A stretch of 64,000 nucleotides of DNA from Belnapia rosea (GCF_900101615.1 NZ_FMZX01000017.1:44521-108520); one strand, 5' to 3'; shown: positions 49,751 through 58,588, counted from the first letter of the stretch. Program-made: numbers and translations. Notes: generated by a model from the letters alone, not told the origin.

Positions 49751-50995
49751 ATGCGCGTGCTGTTCCTGTGCCATAACCACCCGACCATCCAGGCCGGGGG
49801 AACCGAGGTCTTCGCCCGCAACCTGTTCCGCAAGTTGCGGGACCAGCATGGGGTGGAGGGCCTGTTCCTCGCCGCCGTGACCAGCACGCATCGGGAGATG
49901 CTGCCGGGCACCGTCGTCCAGGCGGTTGGCGAGGCGACGGACGAGATGCTGCTCTGGCTGGACCGGTTCGACCGGTTCTTCCTCTCCCAGCCGGACACCT
50001 ACGGCCTTGCCACCCTGGCGCCGCTGATCGAGGCGCTGGCGCCCGATGTGGTTCACGTGCACCACATGCTGCAGGTCGGCGCCGAGACCATCGACCTGAT
50101 CCGCCGGCTGGCGCCGCGGGCGCGGTTCATCTTCACCGCGCATGACTTCTTCCCGATCTGCCCGCAGGAAGGGCAGTTGCTCACCACCGATGGGCGGCTC
50201 TGCCACGGGCCGACGCTGGATGGGTGCCTGCGCTGCTTTCCGGACCGGGGCGCCACCGACCTCGTCATGCGCCAGCTCGAGATGCGGGACGTGCTGGGGG
50301 ATTTCGACCACATCCTGGTGCCGAGCGAATTCGCCCGCGGCCGCTATGTGGCGAGCGGCTGGCCGGCCGAGCGCTTCAGCGTCATGCCGAATGGCGTGCC
50401 GGAGCGGCCGCCGGCGCCGCACCGCATCGCGGCGGACGGGCGGCGGGACCGGTTCGGCTTCTTCGGCCATGTCAACCGCTTCAAGGGCAGCCTCATGCTG
50501 CTCCAGGCCTCGCACCAGCTGAGCGAGGCCGGCCTCGCGCATCGGGTCACGCTACATGGCGGGGCGGCCTACCAGTCCGATGCCTTCATGGCGGAGTTCA
50601 ATGCGGCGCTGGCCGGGGCGCCGGCGGCGACCTATCGCGGCGCCTACACGGCCGAGGAGCTGGCCGGGCTGATGGAGCAGGTGGATTGGGTCGTGATCCC
50701 CTCCATCTGGTGGGAGAATGCGCCGCTGGTGGTGCAGGAAGCCTTCCGCCACCGCCGGCCCGTGATCTGCAGCGGCATCGGCGGCACCGCCGAGATGGTG
50801 CGCGACGGCGTGGACGGGCTGCATGCGCCGGTGAAGGACCCGGCCGGCCTCGCCGAGGTCATGCGCAGGGCGATCGAGACGGAGGGGCTCTGGAGCAGGC
50901 TGGTGGCCGGGATCCGGCCGCCGGTCAGCCTCGCGGAGGCGGCTTGCCGGCACCTTAAGTTGTATAAAGCTGCGCTGGCGGACGCGACCGTTTAG
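49751..50995 (+). CDS. Glycosyltransferase family 4 (GT-B fold) protein
   Basis: 414 residues. The N-terminal Rossmann domain begins MRVLFLCHNHPTIQAGGTEVFARNL and contains DVVHVHHMLQVG and IFTAHDFFPICPQEGQLL. The C-terminal donor-site domain has RFGFFGHVNRFKGS and the GT4 signature VVIPSIWWENAPLVVQEAF (EX7E-like). It transfers a nucleotide-activated sugar with retention. It starts 3 bp after the GT2 stop and ends 1 bp before the next gene, so they form one operon. Confidence 0.93.
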   Translation: MRVLFLCHNHPTIQAGGTEVFARNLFRKLRDQHGVEGLFLAAVTSTHREMLPGTVVQAVGEATDEMLLWLDRFDRFFLSQPDTYGLATLAPLIEALAPDVVHVHHMLQVGAETIDLIRRLAPRARFIFTAHDFFPICPQEGQLLTTDGRLCHGPTLDGCLRCFPDRGATDLVMRQLEMRDVLGDFDHILVPSEFARGRYVASGWPAERFSVMPNGVPERPPAPHRIAADGRRDRFGFFGHVNRFKGSLMLLQASHQLSEAGLAHRVTLHGGAAYQSDAFMAEFNAALAGAPAATYRGAYTAEELAGLMEQVDWVVIPSIWWENAPLVVQEAFRHRRPVICSGIGGTAEMVRDGVDGLHAPVKDPAGLAEVMRRAIETEGLWSRLVAGIRPPVSLAEAACRHLKLYKAALADATV

Positions 50996-50996
50996 C

Positions 50997-51743
50997 ATGC
51001 CACCCAACCCTGGGGTTACTACGCCGATGCCAATGGACGCCATGCTGACCGAGGATGCCGAGCCGGCCGCCACGTTGGTCACCCCGTCCGAGGTGCGCGG
51101 GCTGATCGACAATGCCACGGCCGACCGGCTCTATGGCTGGGTCTGGGATGCCACGCATCCCGGCTTCCGCGTGCCGGTCGAGCTGCGCCTGGCCGGCGAG
51201 GTGGTCGCCAGCACGGTGGCCGAGAATGCCCGGCCGGACCTTGCCAAGCACGGCATCGGCGATGGCTGCCATGCCTTCGAATTCTCGCTGCAGCGCCAGT
51301 GGTTCCGCCAGCTGCGCGAGTTGACCGTCATCGCCTACGGCAAGGATGGCGTCGCCTGCCCCGTGCCGGTGCATGCGCGGCGGCAACAGGATGAGATGCT
51401 GGTGCCGGCCCAGGCCACGGCGCAGCTGCAGAGCGCCGCGGAATCGCTGCTGACCGAACACCGGGCCATCCGGCGCGAGATGGAGGAGCTGCGCGAGCGC
51501 AGCGCCGCACTCCCGGACCAAGCCGCGGTGCAGGCCATCGCCCAGGCCGGGCAGGAGCTGCAACGGCGCCTGGACTCGCTGGAGCTCTGGATCACCCGGC
51601 TGGACGAGAAGCTTGCCCAGCTCACCACGCCCGCCCAGGAGACCAAGGGTGGGCTCGACCCCTGGCAGGTGGTGCTGATCGCCCTGCTGGTCGGGGCCGT
51701 CTGCGGCGTCATGGCCTTCATCGTCGCCCGCTACGGGAGCTAG
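50997..51743 (+). CDS. Coiled-coil inner-membrane protein with a GT-associated beta-module
   Basis: 248 residues. Residues 33-100 carry the beta-module LIDNATADRLYGWVWD, VELRLAGEVV, ARPDLAKHGIGDGCHAFEF, similar in order to residues 305-385 of the GT2 protein upstream. A coiled coil runs from about 135 to 205 (TAQLQSAAESLLTEHRAIRREMEELRER, ELQRRLDSLELWITRLDEKLAQL). One C-terminal membrane helix (about 222-243; VVLIALLVGAVCGVMAFIVA) gives tail-anchored topology. No known family recognised. It sits between GT4 and the ABC exporter genes and may link glycosylation to export. Confidence 0.82.
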   Translation: MPPNPGVTTPMPMDAMLTEDAEPAATLVTPSEVRGLIDNATADRLYGWVWDATHPGFRVPVELRLAGEVVASTVAENARPDLAKHGIGDGCHAFEFSLQRQWFRQLRELTVIAYGKDGVACPVPVHARRQQDEMLVPAQATAQLQSAAESLLTEHRAIRREMEELRERSAALPDQAAVQAIAQAGQELQRRLDSLELWITRLDEKLAQLTTPAQETKGGLDPWQVVLIALLVGAVCGVMAFIVARYGS

Positions 51744-51747
51744 CGCC

Positions 51748-53484
51748 TTGGCACGGGCCCCGGTCGAGATCGGCCTCCGCTCCACGCTGGCGGAGGCGAT
51801 GGCGTCGGTCGGCGCCACGGCGCGCCGCCTTGGCTGGTTCCTCGGCATGCTCGGGATGTTCGGCGCGGCGCTCGGCTTCGCCCTGGCCTATGCCAACTGG
51901 ACGCTGCTCGCCTCGGTACCGCGGACGCGCAGCGGCGAGACGGCGGCGACCATCGCCTGCCTCTGGGGCCTGCTGCTGGTCATCACGGTCGTGCTTGGCC
52001 TCCAGCAGGGGGCGGGGCTGCGGCAGCTTGCCCGCTTCGCCGCCCAGCGGCTCGGCGTGGCGGCCGCGCTCGGCGTGGCGCAGCGGCCCGGCCGGCCCGA
52101 TGTCCTGGCAAGCACGGCGCTGAACGACCTCGAGACCGTGCGCCGCGGCATCGCCGGCCTCGCCGGGCGGGCGCTGGTGCAGATCATTACCCTGCCGCTG
52201 CTCATCCTGCTGAGCTTCGCGGTGCATTGGTCCTTCGGCCTTCTCGCCATGGGCTTCTACGGTGCGGCGGGCGCCCTCAGCCTCGCCCTCATCCGCGCGC
52301 AGCGGCGGGAGATGGAGCTGGCGACCGGCCAGGCGGCGGAGGCCCAGGGCATGGCCGCCGATGCCATGCGGGCGGGCGAGGCGGTCCTGGCCATGGGCAT
52401 GTTGCCGCGGCTTGCCGGCCAGCTCCTCAGGACCGAAGCCGAGGCGGGGGGCGAAGCCTTCCTCGCGCGGCGCCGGGCCAATCGGCTGGGGCTGCTGCTG
52501 GATGCGCTGCTCGCCCTTTTCGGTGGCAGCTTCCTGTTCCTGATGGGCGCGCTGGTGCTCTCCGGCATGGCCGGGATCAGCATCGGGCCGGGCTTCTTCT
52601 TCCTCACCCTCGCCATTGCCGGACCTTTCGCCAGCTTCGCCGGCACCAGCCGCGAGGTGGCGGAGGCCATGGCCGCCTGGCAGCGGCTGCGGAAGCTGCT
52701 GGCGGATACGCCCAGCCAGACGCGCGGCCTTGCCTTCCCCTGCCCGCATGGACGGCTGGTGGTGGAGCACCTCACCTTCACCTTCCGCGGGGTGCAGCCC
52801 GTGCTCCTCCGCAATATCGACCTCACGGTCGAGCCGGCGCAGGTGATTGCCATCGTCGGCCCGTCGGGCTGCGGCAAGTCCACCCTGCTGCGGCTGCTGA
52901 TCGGCCTCTATCCGCCGGCGGCGGGGGGCGCCTATCTCGACGGCCACGCCATCCATCAGTGGGACCGCGAGGATCTGGCGCGCTATGTCGGCTTCCTGCC
53001 GCAGCAGCCGATGCTGGCCCAGGGCACCGTCGCCGAGGTCATCGCCCGGCTCGGCACGCCCGACATGGCGCAGGTGCTGGAGGCAGCGCGGCGGGCCGGG
53101 CTGCATGAGGCCATCGCCCGGCTGCCGCTCGGCTATGCCACGCCGCTCGGCGGCATGGGCCAGCTCTCCATGGGGCAGCAGCAGCGCCTGGCCATCGCCC
53201 GGGCGCTCTATGGGCGGCCGCGGCTGCTGGTGCTCGATGAACTCGCCGGGGCGCTCGATGCCGCCGGCGAGGCGCAGGTCATCGCCCTGCTCGACCGGCT
53301 GCGGCGCGAGGGGGTGGCGGTGGTCTTCACCACCCACCGGCCGGCCCTGGTCAGGGCGGCCGACCGGGTGCTGGCGCTGCGCAACGGCGCGCTGGTGCCG
53401 GCCGGGCAGGAGGCCGCGCGGCAGATCGGCGCCGGCGGGCCGGCGCAGCAGCGCCTGCCGGGCCGCAAGGCAGCCGCGGCATGA
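51748..53484 (+). CDS. Type I secretion ABC transporter, first subunit (PrtD-like)
   Basis: 578 residues from a TTG with GGGAG 8 bases upstream. Membrane domain about 25-310 (six helices; FLGMLGMFGAALGFALAYANW first), no C39 peptidase domain. The ATPase domain has Walker A GPSGCGKST (371-379), signature QLSMGQQQR, Walker B LLVLDELAGALD, and an H-loop His in VVFTTHRPAL. All catalytic residues are present. Such exporters carry RTX proteins across the inner membrane. It overlaps the second ABC gene by 4 bp. Confidence 0.92.
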   Translation: MARAPVEIGLRSTLAEAMASVGATARRLGWFLGMLGMFGAALGFALAYANWTLLASVPRTRSGETAATIACLWGLLLVITVVLGLQQGAGLRQLARFAAQRLGVAAALGVAQRPGRPDVLASTALNDLETVRRGIAGLAGRALVQIITLPLLILLSFAVHWSFGLLAMGFYGAAGALSLALIRAQRREMELATGQAAEAQGMAADAMRAGEAVLAMGMLPRLAGQLLRTEAEAGGEAFLARRRANRLGLLLDALLALFGGSFLFLMGALVLSGMAGISIGPGFFFLTLAIAGPFASFAGTSREVAEAMAAWQRLRKLLADTPSQTRGLAFPCPHGRLVVEHLTFTFRGVQPVLLRNIDLTVEPAQVIAIVGPSGCGKSTLLRLLIGLYPPAAGGAYLDGHAIHQWDREDLARYVGFLPQQPMLAQGTVAEVIARLGTPDMAQVLEAARRAGLHEAIARLPLGYATPLGGMGQLSMGQQQRLAIARALYGRPRLLVLDELAGALDAAGEAQVIALLDRLRREGVAVVFTTHRPALVRAADRVLALRNGALVPAGQEAARQIGAGGPAQQRLPGRKAAAA

Positions 53485-55184
53485 GCGCCGCCCTGCCCAG
53501 GCAGCCCGGCCGGCTGCGCTCGCTCGGCCTCGGGCCCGGCACCGTGCTCACCCTGCTGCTGCTGAGCCTCGGCGGCATGCTGGGGCTGCTCGACCTGGTG
53601 CTGAGCGTCTTCCACATCACCGATGGCGTGCTGGAGACGAAGAACGGCAGCACCGTCCTGGCCCTGATGCTGGTCTTCCTCCTGGCGGTGCTGCTCTCGG
53701 CCTGGTACCGCCACCGCCGCGAGGCGCTGCTGCAGGCGGTTGCCGAGCGCTTCGGCGTGGCGATGCGGGTCCGGGCGATGCAGGCGGCGATCCGCCGTGC
53801 GGCGCGTACCGATTCCGCCGCTGGCCTCGGCGCCCTGCGCGACATCGCGGCGGTGCAGCGCCTCCTCACCGGCGAGGCGGTATCCGGCCTGCTCGACCTG
53901 GTGGGGGCGGCCGCGGCGCTGGCGCTGGTCTTCTATCTGAATGACGGGTTCGGCTGGATCCTCGCCGGGGGCATGGCGGCCACCGGGCTGCTGGCATGGC
54001 TGATGGGCCGGGTGGTGGGCCCGGCGGCGGCCGAGGCCGAGGCGGCGATCGGGGCCGGCGCCGATGCGCTCTCCGGCCGGCTGCTGCATGCCGATGTGGT
54101 GCGCGGCCTCGGCCAGATGCCGGCCATCCTGACGCGGTGGCAGCGCCGCCACGAGACGGCGCTCGGCCTCGCCGAGGCCGCGGAGGCGCGGGGCGACGCG
54201 CTGCGCGAGTTGCAGGGCGTGGTCGCCCTGCTGACCGGCTTCGGCATCCTCGGCACGGGCATCCTGCTGGTCATCGAGGGGCGGGGCACGATCGGGCTGG
54301 TGCTGGCGGCGCTGTTGCTGGCCCGCTTCGCACTGGCGCCCTGCGCGATCCTCATCCGCCACTGGCGCGGCTGGCAGGCCGGGCTGCGCGCCTGGGCGCG
54401 GCTGCGCCGGGTGCTGGAGGAGGATGGCGAGGTGGCGCCGAAGCCGGTGGTGGCGGATGCGCCGGCTGGCCTCGTGGTCGAGGGGCTCGGCTTCCAGCCA
54501 CCGGGGCGGGAACGGCCGGTCATCGCCGGGCTGGGCTTCGCCCTGCCGCTTGGTAGCGTGCTGCTGATCGAGGGGGCGAACGGCACCGGCAAGACGACGC
54601 TGCTCCGCCTCATCCTTGGGCTGCTGCCGCCGGGCAGCGGGCGGGTGCTGCTCGACGGGCAGGACACCTGGTTCTGCGATCGCGGCACCCTCGGCGCCCG
54701 GATCGGCTACCTGCCGCAGGACATCCAGCTGCTCGAGGCGGATATCGTCACCAATATCGGCCGCGGGCCGGGGGCGCCGCCGGAGCTGGTGGTGGCAGCG
54801 GCGCGGGCGGCGGGCGCGCATGACATGATCGGGCGGCAGCCGATGGGCTACCAGACCCCGGCCGGCAGCAGCGCAGGGCTTTCGGCCGGGCAGCGGCGGC
54901 TGGTGGCGCTGGCCCGCGCCCTCTACGGCAACCCGCGGCTGCTGGTGCTGGACGAACCGGAGATCGGCCTCGACGGGGCCGCACGGCAGGCGATGCGTGC
55001 CGCGGTGGAGCATGCCCGGCTCAACGGAGCGGTGGTGCTGGTGGTGACGCATGAGCCGGCGACCTGGGCCGACCTTGCCGATCGCCGGTTGCGGCTCGGC
55101 GAGGGCGGGGCCTGGGAATGGGATGCCGACGGGCCCGGCCCGTCCGGCCATGGACAGGAGTTGCACCTTGCAGCAGCTGGTTGA
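53481..55184 (+). CDS. Type I secretion ABC transporter, second subunit
   Basis: 567 residues, not a copy of the first ABC protein. Membrane domain about 20-300 (TVLTLLLLSLGGMLGLLDLVLSVF, MLVFLLAVLLSAW). The ATPase domain has Walker A EGANGTGKTT (364-373), signature GLSAGQRRL, Walker B LLVLDEPEIGLD, and an H-loop His in VVTHEPATW. The ATGA overlap with the first ABC gene suggests stoichiometric synthesis and a heterodimeric exporter. The HlyD-type gene overlaps its 3' end. Confidence 0.92.
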   Translation: MSAALPRQPGRLRSLGLGPGTVLTLLLLSLGGMLGLLDLVLSVFHITDGVLETKNGSTVLALMLVFLLAVLLSAWYRHRREALLQAVAERFGVAMRVRAMQAAIRRAARTDSAAGLGALRDIAAVQRLLTGEAVSGLLDLVGAAAALALVFYLNDGFGWILAGGMAATGLLAWLMGRVVGPAAAEAEAAIGAGADALSGRLLHADVVRGLGQMPAILTRWQRRHETALGLAEAAEARGDALRELQGVVALLTGFGILGTGILLVIEGRGTIGLVLAALLLARFALAPCAILIRHWRGWQAGLRAWARLRRVLEEDGEVAPKPVVADAPAGLVVEGLGFQPPGRERPVIAGLGFALPLGSVLLIEGANGTGKTTLLRLILGLLPPGSGRVLLDGQDTWFCDRGTLGARIGYLPQDIQLLEADIVTNIGRGPGAPPELVVAAARAAGAHDMIGRQPMGYQTPAGSSAGLSAGQRRLVALARALYGNPRLLVLDEPEIGLDGAARQAMRAAVEHARLNGAVVLVVTHEPATWADLADRRLRLGEGGAWEWDADGPGPSGHGQELHLAAAG

Positions 55185-56547
55185 GCAAGGGCGGGTCGCG
55201 GCGCTGCCGCCGCCCGTTCCGCAGGAGACGCTGCAGCGGCAGATGGAGCTGGCGGTGAAGAGCCCGCCGGTTGACCGGCTGGTCCGCCGGTCCCTCCTGA
55301 CCCTGGCGCTCACCCTGCTGCCGGTGGTCGGCTGGGCGACGATGACGCGGTCGGAACGTGCCGTGCTGGCCTCGGCGCAGCTTGTCCCCGAAGGCCGGCG
55401 GAAGACGGTGAACCTGCTGGAGCCCGGCATCCTGCGGCAGATGCTGGTGCAGGAGGGCTCCGTCGTGCAGGCAGGCCAGCCCTTGCTGCGCCTCGACGTC
55501 ACGCAGGCCGAGGCCATGGCGGGCCAGGCCCGTGCCGCCTATTGGAGCGGCCGTGCCCGCATCGCCCGGCTGCGGGCGGAGCAGGCCGAGCAGCGCCAGC
55601 TCCCCTTCCCCGTCGACCTCGAGACGGCGGCGGCGGCCGACCCGGCCATCCAGGTCTTCCTCAAGGCGGAGCAGACCTTCTTCGCCGCCCGCTGGGCCAA
55701 TTTCGATGGCCAGACGGGCGTGCAGGAGCGCGCCATCACCCAGCTGCAGGAGCAGGTGGCGGGTGCCCGCGCCCAGCGCGAGGGTGCCGGGCGGCAGCTC
55801 ATGGCGGTGCGGGAGCAGATCGCCGGCTACAACCAGCTGCTGACCCAGGGCTATGCCTCGCGCTTCACCGTGCTGAACCTGCAGCAGCAGGAGGCCGGCT
55901 TCGTCGCCACCATCGGCCAGGCCAATGCGCAGGAGGCGCAGCTGCGCGAGGGCATCATCCAGGCGCAGCGGCAGCTCGAGGGGCTGCGGCTGACGCGGCT
56001 TTCCGAGATCGCCAACGACCTCCAGACCACCGAGGCAACGACGGCCTCGGCGCTGCAGCAGCTCCGCTCCGCCCAGGACATCCTCACCCGGCGCGAGGTG
56101 CTGGCGCCGGAGGCCGGCAAGGTCACCAACATCCAGGCCTTCACGCCAGGGGCGAGCATCCAGGCCGGCCAGCCGGTCCTCGACCTCGTGCCGCTGAACG
56201 ACCGGCTGGTGGTCGAGGGCAAGGTGTTGCCGACGGATATCGAGCAGGTCTCGGTCGGGCAGCGGGCGAATATCCGCCTCACCGCCTTCCGCATGCGCAG
56301 CGTGCCGATGCTGGAGGGTCAGGTGATCGTCGTCGGCGCCGATGTGCAGCAGCCACCGAACAACAGCGGCGAGCCCTACTTCCTCGTCCGCGCCGAATTC
56401 GATGGCACGGCGCTGGAGCAGGTGGCGGAGCTGGCGCCGGTGCCCGGTATGCCGGCGGAGCTCTATATCCTCGGCGAGCGGCGGACGCCGTTGGCCTATC
56501 TCTGGGGCCCGCTCAATGCGGCGGCACGGCGCGCCTTCCGGGATTGA
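55168..56547 (+). CDS. HlyD family type I secretion periplasmic adaptor
   Basis: 459 residues from a TTG at 55168, preferred because AGGAG lies 7 bases upstream. An in-frame ATG at 55150 has no Shine-Dalgarno. One membrane helix (about 44-62; LLTLALTLLPVVGWATM) is followed by a lipoyl/barrel-sandwich half (LLEPGILRQMLVQEGSVVQAGQPLLRL), a long coiled coil (about 140-320; ITQLQEQVAGARAQREGAGRQL) and the HlyD C-terminal VLAPEAGKVTNIQAFTPGASIQAGQPVLDLVP. It bridges the ABC dimer to a TolC-type outer-membrane channel, which is not in this window. The start overlaps the ABC gene by 17 bp. Confidence 0.94.
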   Translation: MQQLVEQGRVAALPPPVPQETLQRQMELAVKSPPVDRLVRRSLLTLALTLLPVVGWATMTRSERAVLASAQLVPEGRRKTVNLLEPGILRQMLVQEGSVVQAGQPLLRLDVTQAEAMAGQARAAYWSGRARIARLRAEQAEQRQLPFPVDLETAAAADPAIQVFLKAEQTFFAARWANFDGQTGVQERAITQLQEQVAGARAQREGAGRQLMAVREQIAGYNQLLTQGYASRFTVLNLQQQEAGFVATIGQANAQEAQLREGIIQAQRQLEGLRLTRLSEIANDLQTTEATTASALQQLRSAQDILTRREVLAPEAGKVTNIQAFTPGASIQAGQPVLDLVPLNDRLVVEGKVLPTDIEQVSVGQRANIRLTAFRMRSVPMLEGQVIVVGADVQQPPNNSGEPYFLVRAEFDGTALEQVAELAPVPGMPAELYILGERRTPLAYLWGPLNAAARRAFRD

Positions 56548-56553
56548 GCGCAA

Positions 56554-56573
56554 CGGGGCGGCCTGCCGCCCCG
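56554..56573. terminator. Stem-loop between the HlyD gene and dctP-like gene
   Basis: Eight-bp perfect stem CGGGGCGG / CCGCCCCG with a 4-nt loop, 6 bp after the HlyD stop, between convergent genes. No T-run. Confidence 0.55.
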
Positions 56574-56583
56574 CCGCACGGGT

Positions 56584-57672
56584 TCAGCGCCGGGCGGCAA
56601 CCTGCGCCAGGTAGTTGTCGAAGGACAACTCCGCGACACGGAACCAGGCCCGCATGTCGTCGCGGGACTTCGACCAGGCGGCATGGATCTTGGCGTATTC
56701 CGGGCTTTTCTGCGCGAGCTCCGTCTCCAGCGCCATGGCCTCGCGGTAGCAGGCATCCATCACCTCGCGCGGGAAGGCGCGAAGCTGGGTGCCCTGCGCC
56801 AGCAGGCGGCGCAGCGCCTCCGGGTTGCGGGTGTCGTAGCGGGCGACCATCCAATGCGTCGCCTCGGCGCAGGCGGTGCGGATGGCAGCCTGGTAGCTTT
56901 TCGGCAGAGCGTTCCACTGGTCGAGATTGGCGACGAAGGTGGTGTTCGCCGCGCCCTCCCACCAGGCGGGGTAGTAGTAGAAGGGCGCCACCTTGTTGAA
57001 GCCGAGCTTCTCGTCGTCATAGGGGCCGAGCCACTCGACGGCGTCGATGGTGCCACGCTCCAGCGCCGGGTAGATGTCGCCGCCGGCGAGCTGCTGCGGC
57101 ACGCCGCCGACGCGCGACAGCACCGTGCCGCCGAGGCCGGCGATGCGCATCTTGAGGCCCTTCAGGTCCTCGACCGTCTTCACCTCGCGGCGGAACCAGC
57201 CGCCCATCTGGGCGCCGGTGGTGCCGAGCGGCAGGGCATAGGCGTTGTACTGGCGGAAGAGCTCGTTCAGCAGGTCGATCCCGCCGCCTTCATACATCCA
57301 GGCATTCTGCTGGCGGGTATTGAGGCCGAAGGGCACGCCGGTGGCGAAGGCGAAGGCCGGGTTCTTGCCGGTGTAGAAGGAGGAGGTGGTGTGGCAGGCC
57401 TCCACCGTGCCGGCCTGGACCGCATCCAGCGCCTGCAACGCGGGCACCACCTCGCCCGGGCCGAAGACGCGGATCTGGAAGCGGTCCTCGGTGAGCTCGG
57501 CCACGGTGCGCGAGAAGACATGCGCGGCGCCGTGGATGGCGTCGAGGCTCGTCGGGTAGCTGCTGGTAAGGCGCCAGCGGATGGCCGGTGCGGATTGTGC
57601 GAGGGCTGGGGTGGCCAGCGGGAGGGCGGCGGCAGCGAGCGCGCCCCGGCCGAGAATGGCTCTGCGGTCCAT
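56584..57672 (-). CDS. TRAP transporter substrate-binding protein (DctP family)
   Basis: 362 residues. The signal peptide (1-26) has a twin-arginine start, MDRRAILGRGALAAAALPLA, and ends TPALAQ. The DctP fold shows WRLTSSYPTSLDAIHGAA, the substrate-binding Arg near GLKMRIAGLGGTVLSRVGG, and IDAVEWLGPYDDEKLGF. It resembles members that bind monocarboxylates or aromatic 2-oxoacids. The ATG follows GGAGGAAACCC. No DctQ/DctM membrane subunits are in the window, so it may be an orphan or pair with distant genes. Confidence 0.93.
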   Translation of the reverse strand: MDRRAILGRGALAAAALPLATPALAQSAPAIRWRLTSSYPTSLDAIHGAAHVFSRTVAELTEDRFQIRVFGPGEVVPALQALDAVQAGTVEACHTTSSFYTGKNPAFAFATGVPFGLNTRQQNAWMYEGGGIDLLNELFRQYNAYALPLGTTGAQMGGWFRREVKTVEDLKGLKMRIAGLGGTVLSRVGGVPQQLAGGDIYPALERGTIDAVEWLGPYDDEKLGFNKVAPFYYYPAWWEGAANTTFVANLDQWNALPKSYQAAIRTACAEATHWMVARYDTRNPEALRRLLAQGTQLRAFPREVMDACYREAMALETELAQKSPEYAKIHAAWSKSRDDMRAWFRVAELSFDNYLAQVAARR

Positions 57673-57823
57673 ATTGGGTTTCCTCCGGAACTTTCGGGCC
57701 CGGGGTGAACCACGGAAGCGCGAGCCGGGGAAGCCCCCAAGGGAGGTGCCCCGCAGGAAGGCTGCGGGCTGGTCGAATGCGCCGGGGCGTATAAGCTGGA
57801 GCAAAATACCGGAGGGAACGCCC

Positions 57824-58588
57824 ATGTCCGCCGCCCTGGACGAGGAGGTGCGGGTCTATTGGATGACCGGCTGCACCAGCTGCCTGCGAACGAAGGAGTT
57901 CCTGGCGCGGCACCGCATCCCCTTCCAATCCCGCAATGTCCTGGTGGATGGGGCGGCCTATGCCGAGCTGGAGCGCTTCGGGCTGCGGCAGGTGCCGATC
58001 GTCACCCGCGGCGAGGCCTGGGCGAATGGGCAGGTGCTGCGCGACGTGGCGGAGCTGGTCGGGATCGATCTCGGCGCGCCGCAGATCCTGCCCGTGGCGG
58101 AGCTGCGGCGGCGGCAGGAGGCGATCCTCGCCGGGGTGCAGCGCTTCGCGGCGCAGCTGCCGGAGCGGAGCCTCGGCACCCTGCTGCCGGACCGGCCGCG
58201 CAGCCATGCCGACCTCGTCTACCACATCGTCAACATCGTCGATGCCTTCCTCGAGCACGAGGCGGGCATCCCGCTGGCCTATGAGGCCTATTTCCGCCTG
58301 CCGCCTCGGGCGGAGCGGGCCGCGCTGCTGGCCTATGCGGCGGATGTCGAGGCACGGCTGAAACAGTACTTCGCCGGGCCGGGCCGGACCCGCGACTGGA
58401 CCGAGACGGCGCAGGTCTATTACGGGCGGCAGTCGCTGCACGAGTTCTTCGAGCGCACGGTCTGGCACAGCGGCCAGCATACGCGGCAGCTGATCTGGGT
58501 GCTGGAGCGCATGGGGGTCGAGCCCGATGGGCCGCTCGGGCCGGAGGTCTTTGCCGGCCTGCCGATGCCGCAGGAGGTGTGGGGATGA
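57824..58588 (+). CDS. Glutaredoxin-DinB domain fusion protein
   Basis: 254 residues. Residues 8-85 are a glutaredoxin/thioredoxin-like domain: VYWMTGCTSCLRTKEFLARHRIPF with a CTSC redox pair (17-20) and a cis-Pro loop RQVPIVTRG. Residues about 100-254 are DinB-like four-helix type: HADLVYHIVNIVDAFLEHEAG and FFERTVWHSGQHTRQLIWVLERMG place His residues for metal or thiol cofactor binding. Suggests a thiol-dependent (bacillithiol/mycothiol-like) transferase or detoxification enzyme; the thiol in this organism would be glutathione, so the chemistry is uncertain. It overlaps the LLM gene by 4 bp. Confidence 0.85.
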   Translation: MSAALDEEVRVYWMTGCTSCLRTKEFLARHRIPFQSRNVLVDGAAYAELERFGLRQVPIVTRGEAWANGQVLRDVAELVGIDLGAPQILPVAELRRRQEAILAGVQRFAAQLPERSLGTLLPDRPRSHADLVYHIVNIVDAFLEHEAGIPLAYEAYFRLPPRAERAALLAYAADVEARLKQYFAGPGRTRDWTETAQVYYGRQSLHEFFERTVWHSGQHTRQLIWVLERMGVEPDGPLGPEVFAGLPMPQEVWG

